Part shown: positions 17,274 to 25,539 of the stretch, piece after piece | Layout of the letters: each line of letters starts with the position of its first letter | Numbering within the stretch: the stretch's first letter is position 1 | Source of the DNA: Pseudomonas faucium | GTDB lineage: Bacteria; Pseudomonadota; Gammaproteobacteria; Pseudomonadales; Pseudomonadaceae | Reading direction: 5' to 3' | Length of the DNA: 64,000 bases | Assembly: GCF_021602585.1 (NCBI RefSeq) | Contig: NZ_BQIP01000011.1 | Span: forward strand, 1 to 64,000 | Notes under the pieces: model-generated | Told to the model about the DNA's origin: nothing | The model's database searches: none | Seen by the model: the letters and a program-made list of their open reading frames with translations, nothing else | Program-made: the position numbers and the translations under genes

Positions 17274-19043
17274 TCAGAACTGCTCGGGCGCCATGCGATA
17301 AAGGCTGGCGCTGCCGGCACGAATGCTCGCCTCCAACGCCAGCCCACGCGGCAGCACACGCTGGAAGTAGAACTGCGCCGCCGCAAGCTTGGCACCATAG
17401 AACGCCGGCTCTTCATCGTGCCTGGCCTGGGCCACCGCCGCCATGCGCGCCCACATGTAGGCGTAGGCGGTCAGGCCGAACAGGTGCAGGTACTCCACCG
17501 CCACGCTGCTGACCAGGTTGGGGTCCGCCTTCACCTGCGCGCTCAACCACTCGCTGGTGGCCACTAGGCGCACCAGGCTGGCCTGCAAGGCATCGCGGTG
17601 CAGCGGCGCAGCCACGCAGAAGGCGCGCACTTCGGCGGCAAAGCCTGCCAGGGCCTGGCCGCCGTCGGCGAGCACCTTGCGCCCCAGCAGGTCGAGGGCC
17701 TGGATGCCGTTGGTGCCTTCGTAGATCTGCGCGATGCGCACATCGCGCACCCGCTGCTCCTGGCCCCATTCGCGGATGTAGCCATGGCCGCCGAACACTT
17801 GCTGGCCGAGCACGCAGCTTTCCAGGCCGTTGTCGGTGAAGAACGCCTTGGCCACCGGGGTGAGCAGGGCCACCTGGCGCTGGGCATGTTCGCGCTCGCC
17901 CGCGTCCTCGGCGTAGCGCGCCAGGTCCAGCTGCTGGCCGACGTAGGCGGCGAAGGCGCGGCCGCCTTCGGTGAGGGTGCGCATGGTCAGCAGCATGCGC
18001 CGCACGTCACCGTGATGAATGATCGGGTCGGCGGCCTTGTCCTGCGCCTGTGGGCCGGCTGCGGCGCGGCTCTGCAGGCGTTCGTTGGCATAGCGGGCGG
18101 CGCTCTGGTACGAGGCCTCGGCGCAACCGATACCCTGGATGCCGATGGACAGGCGTTCGTAGTTCATCATGGTGAACATCGCCGCCAGGCCTTTGTTCGG
18201 CTCGCCCACCAGGTAGCCGCTGGCACCGTCGAAGTTCATCACGCAGGTGGCCGAGGCCTTGATGCCCATCTTGTGTTCGATCGAGCCGCAGTGCGCGGCG
18301 TTGCGCGGCCCCAGGCTGCCATCGGCGGCTACCGGGTATTTGGGCACCAGGAACAGCGAGATGCCTTTGGCGCCGGCCGGGGCATCGGGCAGCTTGGCCA
18401 GCACCAGGTGGACGATGTTCTCGGTCAGGTCCTGCTCGCCGCCGGTGATGAAGATCTTGCTGCCGCTGATGCGGTAGCTGCCGTCGGCCTGGGGCTCGGC
18501 GCGGGTGCGGATCAGGCCCAGGTCGGTGCCGGCGTGGGGTTCGGTCAGGCACATGGTGCCGGCCCAGCGGCCTTCGTACAGGGGCGGCAGGTAGGTGGCC
18601 TTGAGCGCGTCGCTGGCGTGGGCGTCGATGGCCAGGCAGCTGCCGGCGCTCAGCGCCGAGTACAGGCTGAAGCTGCAGTCGGCGGCGTAGAGCATTTCTT
18701 CGAACAGCACGCCGAGCATTTTCGGCATGCCCATGCCGCCGTACTCGGGGTTGCCGCCCAGGCCGACCCAGCCGCCTTCGCGGTAGGTGCGCCAGGCTTC
18801 GCGGAAACCGTCGGGGGTGGTGACGTTGCCTGCGTCGAAGTGCACGCCTTGTTCGTCGCCGTTGCGGCTGAGCGGGGCGATCAGGTTGGCGGTGACCTTG
18901 GCGGCCTCCTCGAGGATGGCGTCGGCGGTTTCGCCATCGACGCGCTCGGCCAGGGCGGGCAGGCGGGCCCACAGGGCAGGGCCCTGGAATACCTCGTGGA
19001 GAATGAAGCGCATGTCGCGCAGGGGGGCGGTGTAGTCGGTCAT
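17274..19043 (-). CDS. Acyl-CoA dehydrogenase, large form with C-terminal extension (DmdC-like)
   Basis: A 589-residue flavoprotein of the long acyl-CoA dehydrogenase class (about 590 residues, like DmdC and related enzymes). It shows CLTEPHAGTDLGLIRTRAEP, the FITGGEQDLTENIVHL stretch, the QVFGGHGYIREWGQEQRVRD segment that interacts with FAD, and YEGTNGIQALDLLGRKVL with the catalytic-region Glu. The start at 19043 (MTDYTAPLRDMRF) matches relatives; the longer frame to 19061 adds only a few residues. It lies 96 bp downstream of the acyl-CoA synthetase gene, with one REP between, so both probably form a two-step acid activation and beta-oxidation unit. The acyl chain is unknown; DmdC-like enzymes accept 3-methylmercaptopropionyl-CoA, but many relatives act on plain fatty acyl-CoAs. 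Confidence 0.85.
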   Translation of the reverse strand: MTDYTAPLRDMRFILHEVFQGPALWARLPALAERVDGETADAILEEAAKVTANLIAPLSRNGDEQGVHFDAGNVTTPDGFREAWRTYREGGWVGLGGNPEYGGMGMPKMLGVLFEEMLYAADCSFSLYSALSAGSCLAIDAHASDALKATYLPPLYEGRWAGTMCLTEPHAGTDLGLIRTRAEPQADGSYRISGSKIFITGGEQDLTENIVHLVLAKLPDAPAGAKGISLFLVPKYPVAADGSLGPRNAAHCGSIEHKMGIKASATCVMNFDGASGYLVGEPNKGLAAMFTMMNYERLSIGIQGIGCAEASYQSAARYANERLQSRAAAGPQAQDKAADPIIHHGDVRRMLLTMRTLTEGGRAFAAYVGQQLDLARYAEDAGEREHAQRQVALLTPVAKAFFTDNGLESCVLGQQVFGGHGYIREWGQEQRVRDVRIAQIYEGTNGIQALDLLGRKVLADGGQALAGFAAEVRAFCVAAPLHRDALQASLVRLVATSEWLSAQVKADPNLVSSVAVEYLHLFGLTAYAYMWARMAAVAQARHDEEPAFYGAKLAAAQFYFQRVLPRGLALEASIRAGSASLYRMAPEQF

Positions 19044-19083
19044 GGCAGGTTGCTCGGGCAAAGGAGGTGGGGTGTGTGGGCGG

Positions 19084-19131
19084 GCCTCATCGCCGGCAAG
19101 CCGGCTCCCACAGGTGCCGGCGATGGGGGCG
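19084..19131. repeat. Single REP unit with partial second arm
   Basis: GCCTCATCGCCGGCAAGCCG...CACAGG followed by a short inverted remnant GCCGGCGATGGGGGC. It lies in the intergenic space between the acyl-CoA synthetase and dehydrogenase genes. Confidence 0.8.
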
Positions 19132-19139
19132 CTACGGAT

Positions 19140-20762
19140 TCAGAGGGCTTTGGCGCGGTCGCGCAGCACGTACTTCTGGATCTTGCCGGTCGAGGTCTTG
19201 GGCAGTTCGCCGAACACCACGGTCTTGGGCACCTTGAACCCGGCCAGGTGTTCGCGGCACCAGCCGATGATGTCGCTCTCGCGGGTATCCTCGTGCCCCG
19301 GCTTGAGCGCGACGAAGGCGCAGGGGGTTTCGCCCCACTTTTCATCGGCGCGTGCGACCACTGCGGCTTCCAGCACGGCGCGGTGCTTGTAGAGGGCGTC
19401 CTCGACCTCGATGGTGGAGATGTTCTCGCCGCCGGAAATGATGATGTCCTTGAGCCGGTCCTTGATCTCGACATAGCCGTCGGCATGCCACACCGCCAGG
19501 TCACCGGTGTGGAACCAGCCGCCACGGAAGGCCTCGGCGGTGGCTTCGGGGTTTTTCAGGTAGCCCTTCATCACCGTGTTGCCACGCATGAAGATCTCGC
19601 CCAGGGTGTTGCCGTCGCGCGCCACCGGTTCGAGGGTTTGCGGGTCGGCCACCATCAGGCCGTCGAGGGTCGGGTAGCGCACGCCCTGGCGCGACTTGAT
19701 CCGCGCCCGGTCCTCCAGCGGCAGGTCCTGCCATTCATCGTGCCAGGCGCAGACCGTGACCGGGCCGTAGACCTCGGTCAGGCCGTAGGTGTGGGTGACG
19801 TGGATGCCCATTTCTTCAACGGCGCCGATCACCTTCGCCGGCGGCGCGGCGCCGGCGACCATGGCCTGTACCGGGTGCTCGATGGCCGCCTTGGCCGCCT
19901 CGGGCATGTTCACCAGGGCGTTGAGCACGATGGGCGCACCGCACAGGTGGGTGACCCGGTGCTCGCGGATCAGGGTGAGGATCTTCTGTGGGTCGACCCG
20001 GCGCAGGAACACGTGGGTGCCGGCCAGCGCGGTGATGGTCCAGGGGTAGCACCAGCCGTTGCAGTGGAACATCGGCAGGGTCCACAGGTACACCGGGCGG
20101 TGGCCCATGGCCCAGGTCATCTGGTTGCCGATGGCATTGAGGTAGGCGCCGCGGTGATGGTAGACCACGCCCTTGGGGTTGCCGGTGGTGCCGGAGGTGT
20201 AGTTGAGGGAGATCGCCTGCCACTCGTCGTCGGGCCATTCCCAGGCAAACTCCGGGTCGCCCTCGGCGAGCAGGGCTTCATAGTCCAGGTCGCTGACGGC
20301 GCGGCCTTCGCCATATTCAGGGTCATCCACGTCGACCACCAACGGCGGGTGTTCGAGCAGGCCCAGGGCCGCTTCGATGACCGCGTGGAACTCCCGGTCG
20401 GTGATCAGCACCTTGGCCTCGCCATGCTGCAGCATGAAGGCGATGGCTTCGGCGTCCAGGCGCACGTTGAGGGTATTGAGCACGGCGCCGATCATCGGCA
20501 CGCCGAAGTGCGCCTCGAGCATCGCCGGGGTGTTGGGCAGCATCACCGCCACCGTGTCGCCGCGGCCGATGCCCCGCCCGGCCAGGGCACTGGCCAGGCG
20601 CCGGCAGCGCTGGTAGGTCTGGCGCCAGTCGCGGCGGATGGCGCCGTGGATCACTGCCGGGTAGTTGCCGTACACGGCAGCGGTGCGCTCGATGAAGCTC
20701 AGCGGGGTCAGGGCGACATGGTTGACGGCGGCGGGCATCAGGCCCTGGGAGAAGATCGACAT
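19140..20762 (-). CDS. AMP-forming acyl-CoA synthetase (medium-chain/DmdB-like)
   Basis: A 540-residue ANL-superfamily ligase. Signature motifs are the P-loop YTSGTTGNPKG, the HTYGLTEVYGP adenylation motif, the hinge region WFHTGDLAVWHADGYVEIKDR and the C-terminal lysine in PKTSTGKIQKYVLR. It converts a carboxylic acid, ATP and CoA to the acyl-CoA, AMP and pyrophosphate. The start at 20762 (MSIFSQGLMPAAVNHVALTP) fits the family; the frame is open further upstream but without support. Together with the downstream acyl-CoA dehydrogenase it would start oxidation of an acid. It is divergent from the two-component genes, 193 bp apart, which are the likely regulators. Confidence 0.87.
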   Translation of the reverse strand: MSIFSQGLMPAAVNHVALTPLSFIERTAAVYGNYPAVIHGAIRRDWRQTYQRCRRLASALAGRGIGRGDTVAVMLPNTPAMLEAHFGVPMIGAVLNTLNVRLDAEAIAFMLQHGEAKVLITDREFHAVIEAALGLLEHPPLVVDVDDPEYGEGRAVSDLDYEALLAEGDPEFAWEWPDDEWQAISLNYTSGTTGNPKGVVYHHRGAYLNAIGNQMTWAMGHRPVYLWTLPMFHCNGWCYPWTITALAGTHVFLRRVDPQKILTLIREHRVTHLCGAPIVLNALVNMPEAAKAAIEHPVQAMVAGAAPPAKVIGAVEEMGIHVTHTYGLTEVYGPVTVCAWHDEWQDLPLEDRARIKSRQGVRYPTLDGLMVADPQTLEPVARDGNTLGEIFMRGNTVMKGYLKNPEATAEAFRGGWFHTGDLAVWHADGYVEIKDRLKDIIISGGENISTIEVEDALYKHRAVLEAAVVARADEKWGETPCAFVALKPGHEDTRESDIIGWCREHLAGFKVPKTVVFGELPKTSTGKIQKYVLRDRAKAL

Positions 20763-20955
20763 GCAAAAGTCCTGTGTAGGAGGCACACGCAGCCTGTGCA
20801 TGTGGCCCCCGATGGCTGATTGTTAGCTCTGTTCAGGGTGCGGGCAGCGCGCCGATTGGCCGCATGCCCCTGTCGCAGTTTTACGCGAGCCGCTATGGTA
20901 GATGGAATATCGACTATAGCAATATAGTAAAACTACTATAACAAGAGCCTTTGCC

Positions 20956-22362
20956 GTGGAAACCACCCCCACTGCCTTGCTTGCCAAGGACCCACAACCG
21001 AGCCTGTTGCTGGCCGCCGATGCCCGCGCGCTGGCGCTCAACCCCGCCTTGCAGGCGCTGATCCAGGGCGGCCCGCCGCTGGCCGACTGGCTGCCCAGCA
21101 ATTGCCCGGCACTGGTGCGCGCCTGCCTGCGCCAGCACCGCGCGATTGCCGAGGTGGAAACCCAGGTGGGCGAGCGCATCGTGCTGTGGACGTTCATCCC
21201 CGATGACCAGGGCCAGCAGGTGCTGGCCCGCTGCCGCGAGGCCAGCGACGAGCGCCAGGCCGCCCGTGAAGCCAACCGCGCCCGGCGCCTGTATCGGCTG
21301 ATCATCGAGAACACCACCGACCTGATCTCCCGGCACAGCCCCGATGGCCGCTTTCTCGATGCGTCACCGGCCGCCTACCGCCTGCTCGGCCTGTGGCCCG
21401 AGCAGCTGCGCGGCACGCCGGTGCTGGCCTTGCTGCACCCGCGTGAGCGCCGCCAGGCCCTGCGCCAGGCCGCCGCCGCACTGGATCAGGATGGCTACCA
21501 CACCATGACCTGCCGGGTACGCCATGCCAGCGGTGGCTACCGCTGGTTCGAGATCGCCAGCCGGGCGATCCGCGAAACCTACACCGGCGCGGTGGTGGAG
21601 GTGGTTGCCGTGTCGCGCGACATCACCCTGCGCATCGAAGCCCAGGAAAACCTCGCCCACAGCGCCCGCCTGGCGACCTTGGGCGAATTGGCGTCGGGCA
21701 TCGCCCACGAGATCAACCAGCCGCTGGCGGCGGTGGTCAACTACGCCAATGCCAGCCAGCGCTACCTGCAAGGGCTGGAGCGCGATCCGCAGGCGCGCGA
21801 ACGGGTCGCCCAGGGTTTGCAGCGCATCACCGAGCAGGCCACCCACGCCGCCGAGGTGATCCGCCGCCTGCGGGCCTTTTTGCGCAAGGGGCCGCGGCGC
21901 CTGGAGGCGGTCGACCTGGCCGAGGTGGTGGCCGAAGCCATGCGCCTGTGCGCCTGGGAGGCGGCGCGCGAGCAAGTGAGTGTCGAGCTGCGCATCGCCG
22001 GGCAGATGCCTGCGGTGTTCGCCGACCGGGTGTTGCTCGAGCAAGTGCTGCTCAACCTGCTGCGCAACGCCATCGACGCCAACCGCGAGCAGCAGGGCGA
22101 ACAGCCGTCGCGTATCCTGCTCGGCGCCGTGCGCGATGGCGACGGGGTGCTGGTGGAGGTGGCCGACCAGGGGCCGGGCGTGGCGCCGGAGCGCCTGGAG
22201 GCGATCTTCACGCCGTTCCATACCAGCAAGGCCGAGGGGCTTGGGCTGGGGTTGAGCATGAGCCGCAGCCTGATCGAGGGCTTTGGCGGCAGCTTGTGGG
22301 CGCGTGCAGGTGAAACCGGTGGGCTGGTGCTGTGCTGCCGGCTGGCAGTGAGCAGGGGATAA
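20956..22362 (+). CDS. PAS-domain sensor histidine kinase
   Basis: A 468-residue soluble kinase starting at a GTG. No membrane helix is seen. Residues about 110-225 form a PAS domain (NTTDLISRHSPDGRFLDASP, ending in a PAC segment WFEIASRAIRE). The HisKA phosphoacceptor is His251 in ASGIAHEINQPLAAVVNY. The HATPase domain follows, with LLRNAIDANRE, VADQGPGVAPERL and LGLGLSMSRSLIEGFGGSLW. It is the FixL-like class of cytoplasmic kinase and would phosphorylate the response regulator encoded 12 bp downstream. The signal is unknown, perhaps a metabolite of the divergent acyl-CoA synthetase pathway. GTG at 20956 is the first start in the frame and has only a weak ribosome site. Confidence 0.87.
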   Translation: METTPTALLAKDPQPSLLLAADARALALNPALQALIQGGPPLADWLPSNCPALVRACLRQHRAIAEVETQVGERIVLWTFIPDDQGQQVLARCREASDERQAAREANRARRLYRLIIENTTDLISRHSPDGRFLDASPAAYRLLGLWPEQLRGTPVLALLHPRERRQALRQAAAALDQDGYHTMTCRVRHASGGYRWFEIASRAIRETYTGAVVEVVAVSRDITLRIEAQENLAHSARLATLGELASGIAHEINQPLAAVVNYANASQRYLQGLERDPQARERVAQGLQRITEQATHAAEVIRRLRAFLRKGPRRLEAVDLAEVVAEAMRLCAWEAAREQVSVELRIAGQMPAVFADRVLLEQVLLNLLRNAIDANREQQGEQPSRILLGAVRDGDGVLVEVADQGPGVAPERLEAIFTPFHTSKAEGLGLGLSMSRSLIEGFGGSLWARAGETGGLVLCCRLAVSRG

Positions 22363-22374
22363 GGAGAAGGCAGG

Positions 22375-22995
22375 GTGCAAGCGAAGGTTTATGTGGTCGA
22401 TGACGACCAGGGCATGCGCGATTCGACGGTGTGGCTGCTGGAGTCGGTGGGGCTTGAGGCCTTGGCGTTCGGCAGTGGCCAGGCGTTTCTCGAAGCCTGT
22501 GCCGACGACGGGCCGGCCTGTGTGCTGCTGGATGTGCGCATGCCGGGGCTGGGCGGCTTGGCGGTGCAGCAGGCGATGCGCGAGCGCGGCTTGGCGATCC
22601 CGGTGATTTTCGTCAGCGGCCACGCCGATGTGCCGATCGTGGTGCGGGCGTTCAAGGCCGGGGCCTGCGATTTCATTGAAAAGCCGTACAACGACCAGTT
22701 GCTGCTCGACAGCGTGCAGGCGGCGCTGGAGCGGGCAGGGCAGGCGCGCAAGGGCGACCAGGCGCTGGCGCAGGTGCAGGCGCGGATCGACGGGCTGACG
22801 CCGCGCGAGCGGGATGTGTTCGTGCCGCTGGCGCAGGGGTTGAACAACCGGGAGATTGCCGAGCGCTTGGGGGTCAGCGTGAAGACCGTGGATCTGTACC
22901 GGGGGCGGGTGATGAAGCGGTTGCAGGCCGAGAGCTTGGCGGAGTTGGTAGGCATGGCCATCGCCTGCGGCGCGGTGGAGGCGCTGAGGCGTTAA
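22375..22995 (+). CDS. FixJ/NarL-family response regulator
   Basis: A 206-residue regulator: receiver domain with phosphoacceptor Asp53 (CVLLDVRMPG), conserved Thr/Ser switch region IFVSGHADVP and Lys in DFIEKPYN, then a LuxR-type helix-turn-helix (LTPRERDVFVPLAQGLNNRE with IAERLGVSVKTVDLYRGRVM). The GTG start is preceded by a strong AAGGAG site 5-9 nt upstream. It is the partner of the kinase encoded just before it, like FixJ, StyR and TodT systems. The divergent acyl-CoA synthetase/dehydrogenase genes are the nearest candidate targets. Confidence 0.88.
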   Translation: MQAKVYVVDDDQGMRDSTVWLLESVGLEALAFGSGQAFLEACADDGPACVLLDVRMPGLGGLAVQQAMRERGLAIPVIFVSGHADVPIVVRAFKAGACDFIEKPYNDQLLLDSVQAALERAGQARKGDQALAQVQARIDGLTPRERDVFVPLAQGLNNREIAERLGVSVKTVDLYRGRVMKRLQAESLAELVGMAIACGAVEALRR

Positions 22996-23018
22996 TCGTT
23001 GATGCGCCACGGATTCTG

Positions 23019-23185
23019 TGTGAGCGGGCTTGCTCCCACGAAAAGGCCGGGCCGAATTGGGAGTTTTATGTAGGCAAAATTCCCACTCGCCGTAAGACAC
23101 ATCTATTTTCATGGAGAAGGATGGTCTGCATGGGAAATGTGCGCCAAGGTTCGAAACTTCACTGCAGTGGAGTTTCAAACCTTGG
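23019..23185 (+). terminator. REP fragment and two strong hairpins after the two-component genes
   Basis: Three structures follow the response regulator: a REP-like GTGAGCGGGCTTGCTCCCAC (23020-23039); GGGAGTTTT-N8-AAAATTCCC (23059-23084); and a long hairpin, with two 19-base arms (23144-23162 and 23167-23185) around TGCA, paired except for two G-U type mismatches. The last is followed by a T-rich stretch. They can end transcription before the effector gene and mark the left edge of the AT-richer island. No convincing gene lies in 22996-23485. Confidence 0.5.
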
Positions 23186-23342
23186 TGCGGGGTTTCTTTG
23201 ATCATAACCAGCACAAACGGGTCGTGGGAGGCCAATGTTGCCTTCAGCCTGCACCCGCAGGTCTTGCTGACAGCTCACTTTCCAGTCTCGCCAGCCACTG
23301 CGCGATCGTGGCCGGTAGTACCGCAACTAACAGAAACAAACA

Positions 23343-23372
23343 GTGCTCGAAAATCTTCGAGCACTTCTTTCT
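23343..23372. terminator. Hairpin with T-rich flank, possible bidirectional terminator
   Basis: GTGCTCGAA-AATC-TTCGAGCAC is a perfect 9-bp stem with a 4-base loop, followed by TTCTTTCT on the plus strand and by TGTTTGTTTC on the minus strand. It lies 114 bp before the lipase effector start. Confidence 0.5.
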
Positions 23373-23485
23373 CAGTCGCGGCGAGCCAAGGGCCAGTACT
23401 TTTTGTTCGACCAAGTGCTGGAATACCCACACGTGATCCTTCGATGCCTTTAAGGCAATAAATCCTTTGAATAGGTGACAAGTTC

Positions 23486-25522
23486 ATGAACGAATTCCTC
23501 CATCGCACGGATACGCTCGGCTCGAGCAAGGTAGTTATTTGTGGAAAGCAAAAAACGCACTGGCTCGAGTTTCAGTTACTAGATGAACGCGGTGAGCCGC
23601 TGGCGCATATGCCCTATCGCGCCGAAAGCGATGCTACTCGCGCCGCCTGCGTACCGGTATACACTGGGTTGAGTGATGTCCACGGCGTAATTCGCCTGGA
23701 GGGGTTGCACCCGATTCGCATCAGCCTGAAGTTGGCAGCCGATCCGTTAGCCAAGCAACTGGCGACACGTCGTCTGCGTTCGAAAAGGCCTGAGCCCGCG
23801 CACCCTGGCTTAGGCGACCCCACACCTCTGCATGGCCCTCAGCGCCCAGGCTTTTCGCCGATCGAGCGCCAGGCGCTTGCCGCAGGTCATGCCTACCATT
23901 ACCTGCGCATCGGGCAATTGTGCGATCAACTCCCCATCTTCGACCCACCGCTGACAGATGCAAATTCGCTACCGGTCTACCATTTCCCGGATCCGGATTA
24001 TGAAGGTTTTAGTGTCGTTTACGAGGACTTGAACCGCCGTCATGTGCTGGAGATATGTCCTTTACGCGCATGGTCTCTTGTGCTTCACCATCAGCGTGAC
24101 TACAGCTTGGCGAATGCTTACAACTTAGGCTTGATGAGTATCTTGTCTTACAGTAAATCGCCCGGTTTAGACAGGGGCTCAGTCAAGGATTTTTTTGAGC
24201 GACAATGTACAGATCTGTCACGCACACCGCGGGTTTTGGACAACGGCCAAGCTTGGCCATGCTTGGTCACAGACGTTCCCTTCGAGGAGCGCTACGCCGT
24301 CGCTGAGTTGTTGGATACTACCAGAGGGGTGCCACCGGAAGGTAATACTCAGCTGTTTTACGCGATTAGTGCAGCTCAGGTTTTGGTGGCTTGGCGAGGC
24401 ACTGAAACAGATGGGGTGGACGATTTAATAACCGACCTTTCCTTTCGGCCAGTTCAACCGCAGGGCGCAGCAAGTTGCGAGCCTAGTGTACCTTGCCCCG
24501 AATTGACGGAGCTAGGCCGCGTACACCTAGGGTTTAGGAATGGATTTGAACTGGCAAGAAAAATTTACCCAGTGGACTTGGGGGAAATAATTTCTGAAAG
24601 TTCCAGGGATAAGCAAGTTTTTATATGTGGGCATAGCTTAGGTGGCGCCTTGGCGCTGATCCACGCAGCATCGCTGAAAGACGTCAACCCTCTGCTTCAT
24701 ACGTATGGAATGCCGCGCACTTTTACACTCAAGGCTGCTCAGAGTTTAAGTGGACTCATTCATTTTCGACACGTCAACGACTCTGATTTTGTCCCGCGCG
24801 TGCCCCCGGCAGCTGATCTAGATAGCAATTTGTATAAATTGTATGGGCCGTTGGGGACTACCCTGGGGTTTGCCTGGTCGGTAATGAAGTTGTCCATCAG
24901 CGCGGTGGTCAAACACGGTGACCCTTTTAGTCATCACGGTGAAATTGCTTTGTTTTTTTTGGCTGAGCAGCATGTCCAGCGTAGGGGGTCGCAGTACCCA
25001 GCCTATCGCAACAAAGAAGGGTTGGGCGCGCCCTACCACACAACCATTTCCCACCGGCTTCCAGAAAAAGCCAAGCTTTATCTAGTGCCTAGCCTGGATG
25101 AAACGGATAGTTTGCAGGCAGAGGAAGCCCAGAAGCGTTTGGTCAATTCGTTGGATAAGGACGGCAGGGACAGGTTTTTCCAGCCTTATAGCAACCCTAG
25201 GATGGGTTGGCGGATAAGTATCACCAAGCACTTCATGTCTGAGTATCAACCTTATCTTCACAACCAGTTGTTGGAATCTATCAACCCGCAACGAATACAG
25301 GCGCGTCAGCTTCAGCGACAAAAGTTCGAGCAACAGATGATTGAAAATAGTGGGAGAATTCCTGCGGATGAATATTCACGCAATCGCAGATTTCTCGATA
25401 TGCATAGTCGTCTAGATCTCGCCTTACAGGTGACGCGCAAAGCTGAAGGCGGCGAGGATGCATTGCAAAGGTTCGATGGTGTAACGGATTCAACAGTTTA
25501 TTATGAGAGAATTCACTCATAA
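23486..25522 (+). CDS. Putative type VI secretion lipase effector (class 3 lipase domain)
   Basis: A 678-residue protein without signal peptide or membrane helix. Residues about 25-105 form a small beta-rich module (WLEFQLLDERGEPLAHMPYR, then TGLSDVHGVIRLEGLHP) like the transthyretin-type domains found at the N-termini of type VI secretion effectors. The catalytic part is a class 3 lipase: oxyanion segment VAWRGTE (301-307), nucleophile elbow GHSLGG (382-387, Ser384), probable acid Asp434 in NDSDFVPRVP, and a candidate His in HTTISH or HHGE further on. It would attack phospholipids of rival bacteria. The next gene, 17 bp downstream, encodes a lipoprotein fitting an immunity protein. Base composition is clearly more AT-rich than the flanks, suggesting transfer. 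No vgrG, hcp or PAAR gene is in the window. A GGTGAC ribosome site precedes the ATG. Confidence 0.72.
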   Translation: MNEFLHRTDTLGSSKVVICGKQKTHWLEFQLLDERGEPLAHMPYRAESDATRAACVPVYTGLSDVHGVIRLEGLHPIRISLKLAADPLAKQLATRRLRSKRPEPAHPGLGDPTPLHGPQRPGFSPIERQALAAGHAYHYLRIGQLCDQLPIFDPPLTDANSLPVYHFPDPDYEGFSVVYEDLNRRHVLEICPLRAWSLVLHHQRDYSLANAYNLGLMSILSYSKSPGLDRGSVKDFFERQCTDLSRTPRVLDNGQAWPCLVTDVPFEERYAVAELLDTTRGVPPEGNTQLFYAISAAQVLVAWRGTETDGVDDLITDLSFRPVQPQGAASCEPSVPCPELTELGRVHLGFRNGFELARKIYPVDLGEIISESSRDKQVFICGHSLGGALALIHAASLKDVNPLLHTYGMPRTFTLKAAQSLSGLIHFRHVNDSDFVPRVPPAADLDSNLYKLYGPLGTTLGFAWSVMKLSISAVVKHGDPFSHHGEIALFFLAEQHVQRRGSQYPAYRNKEGLGAPYHTTISHRLPEKAKLYLVPSLDETDSLQAEEAQKRLVNSLDKDGRDRFFQPYSNPRMGWRISITKHFMSEYQPYLHNQLLESINPQRIQARQLQRQKFEQQMIENSGRIPADEYSRNRRFLDMHSRLDLALQVTRKAEGGEDALQRFDGVTDSTVYYERIHS

Positions 25523-25539
25523 TCTAAAGGTGTGCTCAG

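Noticed and set aside
17598-20819. 1073-codon open frame on the plus strand
   Set aside because: Antisense to the acyl-CoA dehydrogenase and synthetase, which are well-supported families. No domain is recognisable.
23111-23529. Small frames of about 60-116 codons on both strands before the lipase gene
   Set aside because: They overlap hairpins, lack ribosome sites and show no family features. I treat the stretch as non-coding.
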